From Paguma larvata (taxonomy: Eukaryota; Chordata; Mammalia; Carnivora; Viverridae), in assembly GCA_030068075.1 (NCBI GenBank), contig CM057829.1:83257132-83321131 (forward strand): a DNA stretch of 64,000 bases, in the 5' to 3' direction. This document shows, piece after piece, positions 1 through 10,773 of this stretch. How positions within the stretch are numbered: the stretch's first letter is position 1; every line of letters starts with the position of its first letter. Below the pieces are notes generated by a model, which was given only the letters and a program-made list of their open reading frames with translations, had not been told where the DNA came from and ran no database searches. The translations under genes were made by a program, and so were the position numbers.

Positions 1-499
1 AGCATTACCTTGATTCCAAAACCAGACAAAGACTCCACTAAAAAGGAGAACTATAGATCAATTTCCATGATGAACATGGATGCAAAAATTCTCAACAAGA
101 TACTAAATCCAACAATATATTAAAAGATACAGATCCAACAATATATTAAAAGAATTATTCACCACAACCAAGTGGGACTTATACCTGGGATCCAGGGCTG
201 GTTCAATATCTGCAAAACAATCAATGTGATATGTAACATCAATAAAAGAAAAGAACAGCATGATATCCTCAAGAGATGCAGAGAAAGCATTTGACAAAAT
301 ATAGCACTCTTTGTTGATAAAAACCCTCAAGAAAGTAGGGATAGAAGGAGCATACTTCAAGATCATAAAAGCCATATTTTAATACCAACTGTTAATATCA
401 TCCTCGATGGAGAAAAACTGAGAGCTTTACCCCTAAGGTCAGGAACACAGCAGGGATATCCACTCTTGCCACTGTTATTCAACATAGTATTGAAAGTCC

Positions 500-1560
500 T
501 AGCCTCAGCAATCAATACAAAGAAATAAAAGGCATTCAAATCAGCAAGGAAGAAATCAAACTTTCACTCTTTGCAGATGACATGACACTCTATATGGAAA
601 ATCCAAAAGATTCCACCAAAAAATTGCTAGAACTAATTGATGAATTCAGCAAAGTTGTAGGATATAAAATCAATGCACAGAAATCGATTGCTTTTCTATA
701 CACCAATAATGAAGCAGCAGAAAGAGAAGTCAAGGAATCGATCCCATTTACAACTGCACCAAAAACCATAAAATACCTAGCAATAAACCTAACAAAAGAG
801 GTGAAAAATGTACGCACTGGAAACTATAGAAAGCTTATGAAAGAAATCGAAGAAGATTAAAAAAAATGGAAAAATATTCCATGCTCCTGGATTGGAAGAA
901 CAAATATTGCTAATATGTTGACTGTCCCAAGCAATCAACATATTCAATGCAATCCATATCAAAATAACACCAGCATTCTTCACAGAGCTAGAACAAACTA
1001 TCCTTGAATTTGTAGGGAACCAGAAAAGCCCCCGAATAGCCAAAGCAACCTTGAAAAAGAAAAAAACAAAGCTAGAGTCATCATAATCCTGGACCCCAAG
1101 ATGTAATACAAAGCTATAATTATCAAGAAAGTATGGTACTGGCAGAAAAACAGACACTTAAATCAATGGAACAGATAGGGAACCCAGAAATGGACCCACA
1201 AATGTATGGCCAACTAATCTTTGACAAAGCAGGAAAGAATATCCAATGGAATAAAGGCAGTATCTTCAGCAAATGTGCTCGGAAAACTGGATAGCAACAT
1301 GCAGAAAAATTAACCTGGACTGCTTTCTTACACCATACACAAAAATAAACTCAAAATGGATGAAAGACCTAAATGCAAGACAGGAAGCCATCAAAATCCT
1401 CGAGGAGAAAGCAGACAAAAACGTCTTTGACCTCAGCCACAGCAACTTTTTACTCAACATGTCTCTAGAGGGAAGGGAAACAAAAGCAAACATTAACTAT
1501 TGGGACCTCATCAAAATAAAAACCTTCTGCACAGTGAAGGAAACAATCAGCCAAACGTAA
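500..1560 (+). pseudogene. L1 ORF2 reverse transcriptase/C-terminal fragment, broken
   Basis: The longest open pieces are 582-860 and 1273-1560. The first follows the FADD catalytic motif of the L1 reverse transcriptase: bases near 570-590 read F-A-D-D-M-T-L-Y-M, so the two metal-binding aspartates are still present. It continues with the conserved [11 protein letters not shown] stretch. The second piece is C-terminal ORF2 (W-x-A-T-C-R-K-I-N-L-D-C and later E-G-R-E-T-K-A-N). Stops and frameshifts separate the pieces, so this is a dead copy. ORF2p in an intact L1 carries out target-primed reverse transcription in the nucleus; nothing here suggests residual function. Confidence 0.85.
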
Positions 1561-1622
1561 ATGTGGCTGATGGAATGGGAGAAGATATTTGCAAATGAAA
1601 GTGTTAGTATCCAAAATCTATA

Positions 1623-1628
1623 AAGATC
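1623..1628. repeat. Target site duplication, left copy (AAGATC)
   Basis: AAGATC stands immediately before the LTR, and an identical copy follows it at 2414-2419. The uninterrupted L1 consensus has this site only once, so this is a 6-bp duplication made at integration. Six base pairs is typical of class II (betaretrovirus-like) ERV integrase. Confidence 0.88.
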
Positions 1629-1771
1629 TGCTGGGGTCCAGTTCTGGCAAATCTAGGGGTCCCCGAAGGATGGACAGTCAGACGACAGGAAATGAGACAG
1701 CCACGAGAGAGATGTAGTCAAGCAGGCAGCCCTGGCAATTCTGGCATCTCAGCCCTGCTGGTCTCAGTGTC

Positions 1772-1777
1772 TTTATT
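1772..1777 (-). promoter_or_regulatory. Polyadenylation signal of the solo LTR
   Basis: TTTATT on the plus strand reads AATAAA on the minus strand, within AAAAATAAAGACACTGAGA. Its position near the U5 end of the minus-strand LTR is where the R-region signal is expected. It supports the chosen orientation. Confidence 0.65.
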
Positions 1778-2219
1778 TTTAAAGGTAGTGAGTGACATTA
1801 CATCAATGAGTGACAATCCATAGTTTGATCTCTTTAACAATAATGCGTTTTTACCAGCAAGGTGGCAACTTCCTCAATCCTGTATGTTGGTTTCAGGATA
1901 ATTAACATATAAATTTAGTGTGGGGGGATAGAACAGGGTGTTTCCTTGAGGCCTTAATGTTAATTATCTGTAAACAGGAGAAATCAGGGCGTTGCTTTGA
2001 GGGCTATACGTTCAACTACAATGGGGGAGGTGCAACCCATCTGGCAAGGGTGGAACTCTCAATGAGTACCTATACACAGTCTCCTTTAGATGTTATCCAT
2101 CAATGCATCACATTCTAAGTCCCCTTTTTTACTTGAATGTCATGAAACAAAACAGCATTACCTTCCTTGAGGTCAACGAGGGCTGCTCAAGAAATCCAGG
2201 CCTGAAAGGTTATTTGAAG

Positions 2220-2413
2220 GAGGTGGTATTGGGGCCCTTTTTGGCCCACAGGAACTCTGCCTTTTCACACAGGGAGGTGTCTCAATCTGTGAGCTCAAGA
2301 TGGCTGCCAACAGTGGTATTGGGGTGTTATTTCTTGGCTGGCAGGAGCTTTGCCTCAATCACCCTTTCCACCCAGAGGTTTCTCAACCTGTGAGCCCAAA
2401 ATGGCTCCCAACA
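2220..2413 (-). repeat. Imperfect tandem duplication of about 95 bp in LTR U3
   Basis: Two adjacent blocks, about 2222-2311 and 2312-2413, share matching anchors in the same order. These are GTGGTATTGGGG at the start, AGGAxCTxTGCCT in the middle, and TCTCAAxCTGTGAGC followed by AxATGGCTxCCAACA at the end. The divergence between the blocks shows that the duplication is not recent. U3 repeats of this kind usually carry enhancer sites in retroviral LTRs; that role is an inference here. Confidence 0.75.
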
Positions 2414-2419
2414 AAGATC
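2414..2419. repeat. Target site duplication, right copy (AAGATC)
   Basis: Identical to 1623-1628. L1 sequence continues directly afterwards (TTTATCAAAC...), which defines the right LTR boundary. Confidence 0.88.
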
Positions 2420-2924
2420 TTTATCAAACATGACACCCAAGAAACAAATAATCCAATGAAAGAAATGGGCAAAAGACATGAATAGACACTTGTCCAAAGA
2501 AGACATCCAGATAGCTAACAGACATATGAAAAAATGCTTAACAGCACTCATCGTCAGGGAAATACAAATTAAAACCACAATGAGATACCACCTCACACCA
2601 GTTAGAATGGCTAAAATTAACAACTTAGGCAACAACAGATGTTGGCGAGGATGTGGAGAAACAGGATCTCTTTTGCACTACTGGTAGGAATGCAAACTGG
2701 TGCAGCCACGCTGGAAAACAGTATGGAGGTTCCCCCCCAAATTAAAAATAGAACTATCCTACCACCCAGCAAATGCACTATTAGGTATTTATGCAAGTGA
2801 TACAGGTGTGCTGTTTCGAAGGGGCACATGTACCCCAATGTTTATAGCAGCGCTATTGACAATAGCCAAAGTATGGAAAGAGCCCAAATGTCTATTGACA
2901 GATGAAGGATAAAGATGATGTGGT

Positions 2925-2959
2925 GTATATATATATATATATATACATATATACATACA
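2925..2959. repeat. AT/TATACA microsatellite in L1 3' region
   Basis: Alternating TATATATA followed by TACATATATACATACA, at the place where the L1 consensus has a short TATA-rich stretch near the end of ORF2. It is a simple expansion of that L1 sequence. Confidence 0.85.
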
Positions 2960-3479
2960 CAATGTGGTATTACTTGGCAACAAAGAGAATGAAATCTGGC
3001 CATATGCAGCCACATAGATGGAACTAAAGGGTATTAGGCTAAGTGAAATTAGTCAGAGAAAGACAACTATATGACTTCACTCATATACGACTTCAAATAT
3101 AAGATACAAAACAGATGAACATAAGGAAAAGAAAGCAAAAATAATATAAAAACAGGGAGGGGACAAAACATAAGAGACTCTTAAATATAAAAAACAAACT
3201 GAGGGTTGCTTGCTGGAGGTGTCGTGAGGGGGGATGGGCTAAATGATCAAGGGGCATTAAGGAAGACACTTGTTGGGATGAGCACTGGGTGCTATACATA
3301 GGGGATGAATCACTGGAATCTATTCCTGAAATCACTGTTGCACTATATGCAAACTAACTTGGATGTAAATTAAAAAATGAATAAATTAAAAAATAATAAA
3401 AAGATTCAAAAAAATAAATGCCTAGAGCTTTTCCTAATAATGTATGAAAACTTTTAATCACTCATTCATTCAAGCTAAA

Positions 3480-3900
3480 CCTCAGAATGAAACACATTTT
3501 ACTGACAGTGATAGGTACAGTTCCGGTTGCTAGACATACAATGTTGAAACCAAGAGAGACAGCAGCTGCTTTCAAGGAGCTTCTAGTTAGAGTGGGAGAG
3601 CATAAAATAATGAAGTAAGGTAACATACAATAAAATTTAATGTAATAATTAATTCTAGGAATAAAAATGAAGTAGTACATAGAGTAACCAACATGGATGT
3701 GGTGATAGATCAGTTCTAATTGAAGCAATGGAGAAAGTCCTATGAAATTCTGCAGACAGCAACCTACATAGTAAGAGTGGACAAAGTCCTCCCCACCAGG
3801 TAGAAAACAGACAAGTGCTTTCAGTTTGGCAGTAACAAGGTCAGTGAGAAAGGAGAGTAACAGGAAATAAATTTAGAGAGGTAAAGTATAGGATCCCATT
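3480..3900 (-). mobile_element. L2 LINE remnant, antisense
   Basis: Bases near 3520-3600 follow the reversed L2 3' region: a GGTTGCTAGACATACAATG block, then the conserved phrase TTCAAGGAGCTTCTAGTTAGAGTGGG. This is a diverged form of the very common L2 antisense string about a rise of stock 'caaggagct..cagtctagtggg'. The following sequence to about 3900 is compatible but weaker. Assignment is by recognition and the ends are approximate. Confidence 0.55.
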
Positions 3901-4350
3901 GGAGACGAAATGTTGACATTTTTGCTTTATTACTAAGAACTATGCACAATACACTCCCCACCATCTCCAGCTACATGGTATCCTTGAGGTTCATAATACC
4001 TATATTTTTGGTACTCTGAAAGATACAAAATATACTTGGTAGTAAGACGCTATATTCTCATGAATACAGAAGCTGAAGGTAGATGGAAAGTTGCAGGATA
4101 GACAGGAGAGGCACATCTCAAATGAAGAGTCTGTAATGACTTTGTGGTGTGTCAGTTTTCCTAGGCTAAAATTCCCTTTCTAGTATGTGTCCAGTTATGG
4201 GTGGAAAGAGAGTTCAAAATATAATCTCTTGCAACAGTTTGAAAAAGTAAGGAAAGCAAGTCACTTCCAAGCACAGGCATGTGCATGTTCATGCATATGT
4301 GTGTGCACACGCACACATACACACTTTCTCCCAGTTATTCAATCAAACTC
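3900..4350. other. Unassigned sequence
   Basis: No coding signal or recognised repeat. A short GT/CA-rich patch lies at 4278-4324. Confidence 0.4.
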
Positions 4351-4710
4351 AAATCTAAGTGCTGCTCTGAAGGGATTTTGCAAACGTAATTAATGTTTCT
4401 AATCAGTTGACTTTAATTTAGTAGATTATCTTGGGTAGATCTGACTTAATTAGTATTAGCCCTTTTAAAAAATACATAAGCCTTCCCTGAGATAGAAAAA
4501 GAGTGAGCAATTAGTGGGCACCATGCTTAGACCCTTGTTCATGGTGTTTCAATCTGCTTGTGATCCTTCTTTTTTGACTGCTGGCTCTGTGAACTTCAGA
4601 CTTGTGTTGTCAGCCACCACAATTGGATAAGCCAATTTCTTGTAATAATCTATATATCCATAATCTACTACTGGGTCTTTTTCTCTAGTTGAATTCTGAT
4701 ATACACAGGG
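4350..4710 (+). mobile_element. Old MLT1/MaLR-type LTR remnant
   Basis: Contains the family's characteristic order: GGGATTTTGCAAACGTAATTAA, then CTAATCAGTTGACTTTAATTTA, then AGATTATCTTGGGTAGATCTGACTTAATTAG, then GCCTTCCCTGAG. It ends with a block near 4690-4708 resembling the 'gaattctgatataca' LTR end. The 5' portion is missing. It is on the plus strand, while the related element at 5001 is on the minus strand. The MLT1 name is tentative; an LTR of ERVL/MaLR type is the safer statement. Confidence 0.55.
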
Positions 4711-5000
4711 AGTACCCATCATAAGTCTTCAGCAGGGAAGACACCAAAGAACATACGGAAATATCTCTGAGTCAATTTTAAATACCTACCAGACCAGAAA
4801 TCCTGAGGCCAGGTCATAGAATCACCAGTAAAGTAAATACTTTCCTATTATTTTTACCTCTTCTTCCTTGCTTCAGTTTAAATTGCTGAGGTCAGACATT
4901 TTGAATGGAAATCTGGAAGATTCCTTTTTATGGTGTGTAACTTGTTTAATTTTAAAGGGCAAAGAAAAATGTGACCTTGACCCAAAATCTAGGTATATGA

Positions 5001-5465
5001 TGTATTAGTTTTGTAAGGCTGTACAAATTACTATAAACTTAGTGACTTAAAACAACACAAATTTATTACTTCACAGTTCTGTAGACTGGAAGTACCACAC
5101 ATCTCTTACTGGGCTGAAATCAAAGTAACAGCAGAAATCAGTTACTTTCTGTAGGCTCCAGGGGAGAATACTTTTCCTTGCCTTTTCCAGCCTTTAGAGG
5201 CCACTGCATTCCTTAGCAAATGGACTTCTTCCATCGTTTTTGAAACCAGCAATGCGGGGTGGAGGGGAAAGAGGGGTAGAGTCCTCCTAATATAGCATCA
5301 CTCTTTCTTTTCTACCTCCCTCCTCCACTTTTAAGGCTCCTCTCATTACAATGGACCCACTCAGATAATCCAGGATAATTTACTTCTATTAAGGGCAGCT
5401 GATTAACAACCTTTATTCCATCCTCAAGTTTAATTTCCCTTTATTCTATAACATAATACAGTCAC
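5001..5465 (-). mobile_element. Old MLT1/MaLR-type LTR remnant, antisense
   Basis: Begins TGTATTAGTTTTGTAAGGCTG and continues with CTTAAAACAACACAAATTTATTACTTCACAGTTCTGTAGACTGGAAG. This is the familiar reversed end of a MaLR-type LTR, whose AATAAA-like signal reads on the minus strand. GGCTCCAGGGGAGAATAC and CCAGCCTTTAGAGGCCACTGCATTCCTTAGC follow in the expected order. It ends near AATACAGTCAC at about 5465. It is diverged and non-coding. Confidence 0.7.
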
Positions 5466-7449
5466 TGGTGGTGGGAATTTGGACTTTAGCAGCTTTGGCA
5501 GACAAGAGTGGTTGGGTAATTATATATACTCGTATATGTGCTCGTATTCGTATATATTCGTATACACACATATATACACACATTCTTTGCTTATTTGAAT
5601 CTGGAATAACTAAACATTGCTTCACTTTCTTTTCATCTCTTGATAAGACACTATTTTATTGAGACAAATGAATTCCAATAGACAGGAAATCACTCCTGTC
5701 TATTAATTAATCACTGTAATTAAATTATAGAGATGGAAAAACCTGAATTTATCAACTAACTAGCAATTGATCTATGTCTAAAGACAGAATTTCTCTTTTT
5801 ATTGCTATATATCTCAACATAATTCATCATTTTCGTCTAGTATTCATTTTTTACATGAAAAGCATTATCATAGAGTTTATATAAATATATTTTTCTATAG
5901 CTCTAAAAGAAATTCTGTATTTCTGTACATGGGTTTTCCAATATACTGCTAAAAGGTAGCTTTTAATATGAACAGAATAATGGTCTAATATTCAAAGCTA
6001 TTTCAAAAAAGCATTTACTTAAAAATGTTAAAAATGGAGGTCATTATACAAAATTGACTCCAAATGGCTTCTTAGTCAAAGTGAGATAATTAGGTGCTTC
6101 CCTGAAGAAAGTGGTATATTAGGAAATTAATCTCCATGGAATTGGTAACCTTTCTGAATTTCAGTGATTTTTCAGTTTTTATATTTGATTATATAATCTG
6201 GAAACCTCCAAATATACCAGCAAATCCACAGGCCCTACTGACAGCTGCTTGAGCAGCCAGGCAGAAGAAGGGAAAAAAGAATTGAAAAGAAGAAAAAAAA
6301 CAAAACCTCAATCTTGTATTTACCATCAAGATTTCAAGATAGTTTTGAAAATATGAGAACTTTCTTGTATATTTCAGCAGAACTAGTAAAAAATATATGA
6401 TTACAAGAGAGGTGGCTTTAAATAGGAACAAGTAGGGATGATGAGGGAAATATGGGGATGGGCAGGGCATTAATGCTATGTTCATTCAGCAAAGAAAGGG
6501 ATCAATTAGCTTAAAAGTTTTAAAACCATTCCGGCATAGCTTTAAAGACAAAAGAAAAATCATCCTGCAGAAATGCAGTTCATTGTTGAGAAGAGATGAG
6601 CAATGAACAATGAATTCTATCAGTTTTGTAGGCAACATTCCTTCTCCTTCATACAGTACTATCCATTATTAATGAGCACTATTTCTGAGTGTGAAAGAAC
6701 TGTTTGAAAAACATTAACATAGTCTATTGGATGTGATTGACATTGTCATTCCTTTCATTTTGCTGTTGGCAAGAGGCATCCCTGTAGACTTATGTGCATC
6801 TGGACATTACTAATATTCTCCTTGTTATGCACTCTGGGCAGCTGTGATATGTAAATTTTTGCATTGTATTTTATGGTATATCTTTCAGCTTTTACATTGT
6901 GTTCTGTTGCAAAATGCATAAGTCAAGCCTTTTTGTATGCAATGATCAATCAGAAAAATTATCTCTTTTCTAATCTGACTCTTCCCCAAATTTTAAAAAG
7001 AATTTATTCCAATCTGGAGAGGTGCAATGACCATGTGGTAACCAGACAGTTATTTAGATCCATCTCTTCATGGTATTTCTTTTTTACCCTCCAGTTTCCA
7101 AATCTGATTACATTTTTAATTGTCCTACTACAAGATAAGAACTATACTTACCTTCTACCTGCTGTTCAGTAACACCACAGCACAGACTAACCCACCCATA
7201 TAATACCTTTTAATCAGCAGAATTAAAGGTAACAAAGTCAAGGATTAGAGGAGTAATGAATACAAGAAAAAAATTAAGCATCACATCCTCTTGACTTTTT
7301 AATATGTATGTAACTAAGCTTCTTTTCTCCTCTCAGCTGCCCTGCTTCTCCCTCCTCACAGCCCATATGTACACCCACACAGAGATCTGCGTTCTTAAGT
7401 GTTGCTGACTTATTTCATATGAGCTAACCACAAGTTGATTTGTCTCTCT
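5466..7449. other. Unassigned AT-rich sequence
   Basis: No repeat family or gene recognised. A TA/TCGTAT/TACACA simple-sequence patch lies at 5520-5583. Open frames here are short and lack any protein-like pattern. Confidence 0.4.
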
Positions 7450-7766
7450 GTACATTAATAACCATCTGGTCTGAACCAACTATGAGCCCAAGGCAGTCCC
7501 AGAAGCAGTACAGAGACCAAACCCTTCCCAGGAAAGGCACACTGGCCCATTGTAGCCAACTGGACTGAAAAAAAAACATGGCTCAACTACAATAGTAGGG
7601 CACATGCAACACATATAGGAAACACTCCTGAGGTGCCAGATTTTGGTAAAAAGAAGACATTGCACTATAGGGCATTTCAGGCCCTCTTCATAAGGCCCCT
7701 ACTTTCAAGATCAGGACAAATATCTGTCTTTCCTAATATATAGAAACAAACAGAGAGCTAGACAAA

Positions 7767-8640
7767 ATGACAAAACAGAGGAATACATTCTAGATGAAAG
7801 AACAGGAAAAATATCTAAGCAAAGAAGCTAAATGAAATGGAGATAAACAATATGCCTAATAGAGAATTCAAAGTAATGGCTATGAAGATACTCACTGGAC
7901 TTAATAAAAGAATGGAGGGACTCTCTGTCAAAGAGAGAAAATGTAAAAAAGAACCAATTATATATGAGGAACTCAATAACTGAAATTAAAAATACACTGC
8001 AGGGAATACAATGTAGACTACAGAGAGAGAGGAAGAATGGGTCAGCAAGCAGGAAGACAGAGGAATGGAAAGCAACCAAGCTGAATAGCAAACAGAGAAA
8101 TGGATAATAAAAAATGAGAATAGACTAAGGGAACTCAGCGACATCATCACATATAAAAACATTCATATTATAGGGATCTCAGAGGGAGAACCAAGCGAAA
8201 AGGGGACAGAAATTGTATCTGAAGAAATAAGAGCCGAAAATTTCCCTAATCTGGAGAAGGTAACCAATATCCAGATCCAGGAGATACAGAGGTCTGCCAA
8301 CAAAATCAAGCCAAGGAGGTCCACACCAAGACACATGATTATTAAAATGGCAAAATGTAGGGACAAAGAAAGAATTTTAAAAGCAGCAAGAGAAAAGAAA
8401 ACAGTTCCATACAAGGAAAGCCCGATAAGGCTATCAGCTAATTTTTCAGCAGAAACTGTGCAGGCTAGAAGGGAGTATCATTATATATCAAAGTGATGAA
8501 AGGAAAAAACCTGCAAACAAGAATATTCTATCTCGCAAAGTTATCATTCAGAATTGAAGGAGAGATTAATAGTTTCCCAGACAACACCACTAAACCAGCC
8601 CTATAAGAAATGTTAAACGTAATTCTCTGAGTGGAAAGGA
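7767..8640 (+). pseudogene. L1 ORF1 remnant
   Basis: Nucleotide sequence follows L1 ORF1: a lysine/glutamate-rich coiled-coil region first, then the RNA-recognition and C-terminal region. Recognisable blocks include AATTTCCCTAATCTGGAGAAGG and AAAGCAGCAAGAGAAAAGAAAACAG. The end, CCAGACAACACCACTAAACC, leads into the inter-ORF region. Intact ORF1p is a trimeric RNA chaperone that packages L1 RNA. Here many stops break every frame, so no product is expected. Confidence 0.8.
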
Positions 8641-10196
8641 AAGACTATAATCAGGAATAAGACAATTAGGAAAGGAAGAAAAAAATCACAGGTATACACA
8701 AACATAACAAAAATAGTAGATTAATCACTTAAAATCACTAGCGCAGAGGTAAAAGCACAAAAGCAATAAAATCAATTACATCTAGAAAACTCAATCAAAT
8801 ATTTCACAAAAAAATGATGTAGAGTATGACATCATCTACAAAATGTGGGTGGAGTAGTAAAGATTTAATACTTTTAGAATGGGTTCAAACTTAAATGAGG
8901 ATTATCCTAACATAGACTGCTACATGCATAGGGAATGATAACTATAAATTAAAACCTGTAGGAGGTATGCAAAATATAAAGAGAAAGGAATCAAAGCATA
9001 TCAGTAAAAAATCCATCAAACCACAAGGGAAGAGAGCAAGAAAAGAAATGAACAGAGAAGAAAGGAATAGATCCTATCAATAATTACTTTGAATGTAACA
9101 AATTAAATGTTCCAATTAAAAGACATAGGGTGACTGAATGGATTAAAAAAAAAAAAGCAAGACTCATTTATATGCTGCCTACAAGAGACTTAGTTCAGAC
9201 ATAAAGGCTCATTCAGACTGAAAGTGAGGGATGGGAAAGCATCTATCATGCAAATGGAAGCAAAAAGAAAACTGGGGTAGCAATACTTATATTGAACAAA
9301 ATAGACTTTCAAACCAAGATTATAACAAGAGACAAAGAATAGTATATAATTATAAAGGGAACAAGTCAACAAAAAATACAATTGTAAACATATATGCACC
9401 CAACATGGGAGCCAAATAGATAAAGCAACTATTAACAGACATACAGAAAGAAAATGATAGTAATATAATAATAGTAAGGGACTTAAACACTCCATGTACA
9501 TCGATGGATAGATCATACAAACAGTAAATCAACGAGAAAATAGTTTTGAATCATACATTGGACCATATGGATCTACCAGATATATTCAGAACATTCCATC
9601 CAAAAACAGAGGAAAACATCTTTTTTTTTCAAGTGCACATGGAATGGAACATTTTCCAGAATAGATCACATGTTAGGCCAAAAGACAAGTCTCAACAAAT
9701 TCAAAAAGAATGAAATCATATTATTCATCTTTTCTGACTACAATGGTATGAAAGTAGAAATAAATTGCAAGAAAAAAATCTGGAAAGAACACAAATACAT
9801 GGAGGTTAAATAATGTGCTACTAAACATCAAATGGGTTGACCAAGAAATCAAAGAGGAAATCAAAAAATACATGGAGACAAATGAAAATGAAAACACAAT
9901 GTTTCAAAGTTCTTATGATAAAGCAAAAGCTATTCTAATAGAGAAGATAATAGCAATTCAAGCCTACCTCATAAAGCAAGAAAAATCTCAAATAAACAAT
10001 GTAACCTTACATCTAAAAGAGCTAGAAAGAGAACAAAGCTCAAAGACAGTAGAAGGGGAGAAATAAAGATTAGAGCAGACATAAGTAAAACAGAAACTAA
10101 TAAAATCAATACACAGATCAGTGAAACCAGGGACTGGTTCTTTGAAAAGATCAACAAAATGGATAAACATTTAGCCAGACTCAAGAATGATGACAG

Positions 10197-10282
10197 AGAA
10201 AGAGGGAGAAAGGGAAAGAGGGAGAGAGGAGAAAAAGGATGGAGGGAGAGAGAGGGGGAGAGAGAGAGAGAGAGAGAGAGAA
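10197..10282. repeat. (GGGA/GA)n microsatellite within L1 ORF2 remnant
   Basis: A purine-only tract of mixed GGGA, GGAGA and pure GA units ending in twelve or more GA repeats. It lies in the ORF2 remnant and in one frame would give an Arg/Glu-rich run, which is an artefact of the repeat. Confidence 0.9.
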
Positions 10283-10705
10283 CTCAAGTAAATGAAATTG
10301 TAAATAAAAAAAAAAAAGGAGAAATAGCAACTGGCACCACAGAAACACAAAGGATTATAAGAAATATCATGAAAACTTACATGCCAACAAATTGGACAAC
10401 CCGAGAAGAAATGGATAAATTCCTAGAAACATATAACCTCCCAAAACTGAATCAAGTAAAAGTAGAAAATTTTAACAGAACAATTATGAGCAATCAAATT
10501 GAATAAGTAATCCAAAAACTCCCAATGAACAAAAGCAAACAAAAGTTTTCTCCCAGAACCAGAAAGCTTCCTAGGTAAATTCTACCAAACATTTAACACA
10601 GTTAATACCTATTCTTCTGAAACTATTGCAAAACACAGAAGAGAGAGGAAAGCTTCCAAATTAATTCTGTGAGGCCAGTATAAGCCTGACACCAAAACCA
10701 GAGAA

Positions 10706-10732
10706 ACACACACACACACACGAGAGACAGAG

Positions 10733-10771
<39 letters not shown>
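10706..10771. repeat. (CA)n(GA)n compound microsatellite within L1
   Basis: ACACACACACACACAC changes through CGAGAGACAGAGAGCGAG into an uninterrupted GA run. It interrupts the L1 ORF2 remnant. Confidence 0.9.

Positions 10772-10773
<2 letters not shown>

Larger units (their letters stand above)
1629..2413 (-). mobile_element. Solo LTR of an endogenous retrovirus inside L1
   Basis: A 785-bp non-L1 block begins TGCTGGGG and ends CCCAACA on the + strand, so it has TG...CA ends with a short imperfect inverted repeat. It is bounded by a 6-bp direct repeat. Read on the minus strand it begins TGTTGGGAGCCATTTT (U3 side) and carries an AATAAA signal (plus-strand TTTATT at 1772-1777) about 145 bases before its end, which fits U3-R-U5 order. 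No gag, pol or env sequence is present, so it is a solo LTR left by recombination between two LTRs. Assignment to class II rests only on the 6-bp duplication; the family is not named. Confidence 0.85.
1..3420 (+). mobile_element. L1 LINE, 3' portion (ORF2 and 3'UTR), split by a solo LTR
   Basis: Seen: sequence typical of mammalian L1 ORF2 runs from the left edge, from the reverse transcriptase region to the ORF2 C-terminus, then a 3'UTR ending in an A-rich tail near 3370-3420. It parallels the second felid-type L1 at 18.3-20.8 kb almost segment by segment. The L1 is interrupted at 1629-2413 by an LTR, and L1 resumes at 2414 in the same place in its sequence. The 5' end lies outside the window. 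Many stops and frameshifts mean it cannot encode a working protein. The carnivore L1 assignment is by recognition; the subfamily is not determined. Confidence 0.93.

Noticed and set aside
582..860. Open frame with an intact FADD motif, possibly an active reverse transcriptase
   Set aside because: Only a fragment of L1 ORF2 remains in frame. Stops occur on both sides and a solo LTR splits the element, so no functional enzyme is possible.
1918..2393. Open frames inside the LTR
   Set aside because: They are short, lie in a non-coding LTR on the opposite strand, and match no viral protein pattern.
10159..10506. Arg/Glu-rich frame of 115 codons
   Set aside because: It is an L1 ORF2 remnant carrying an expanded GA microsatellite.
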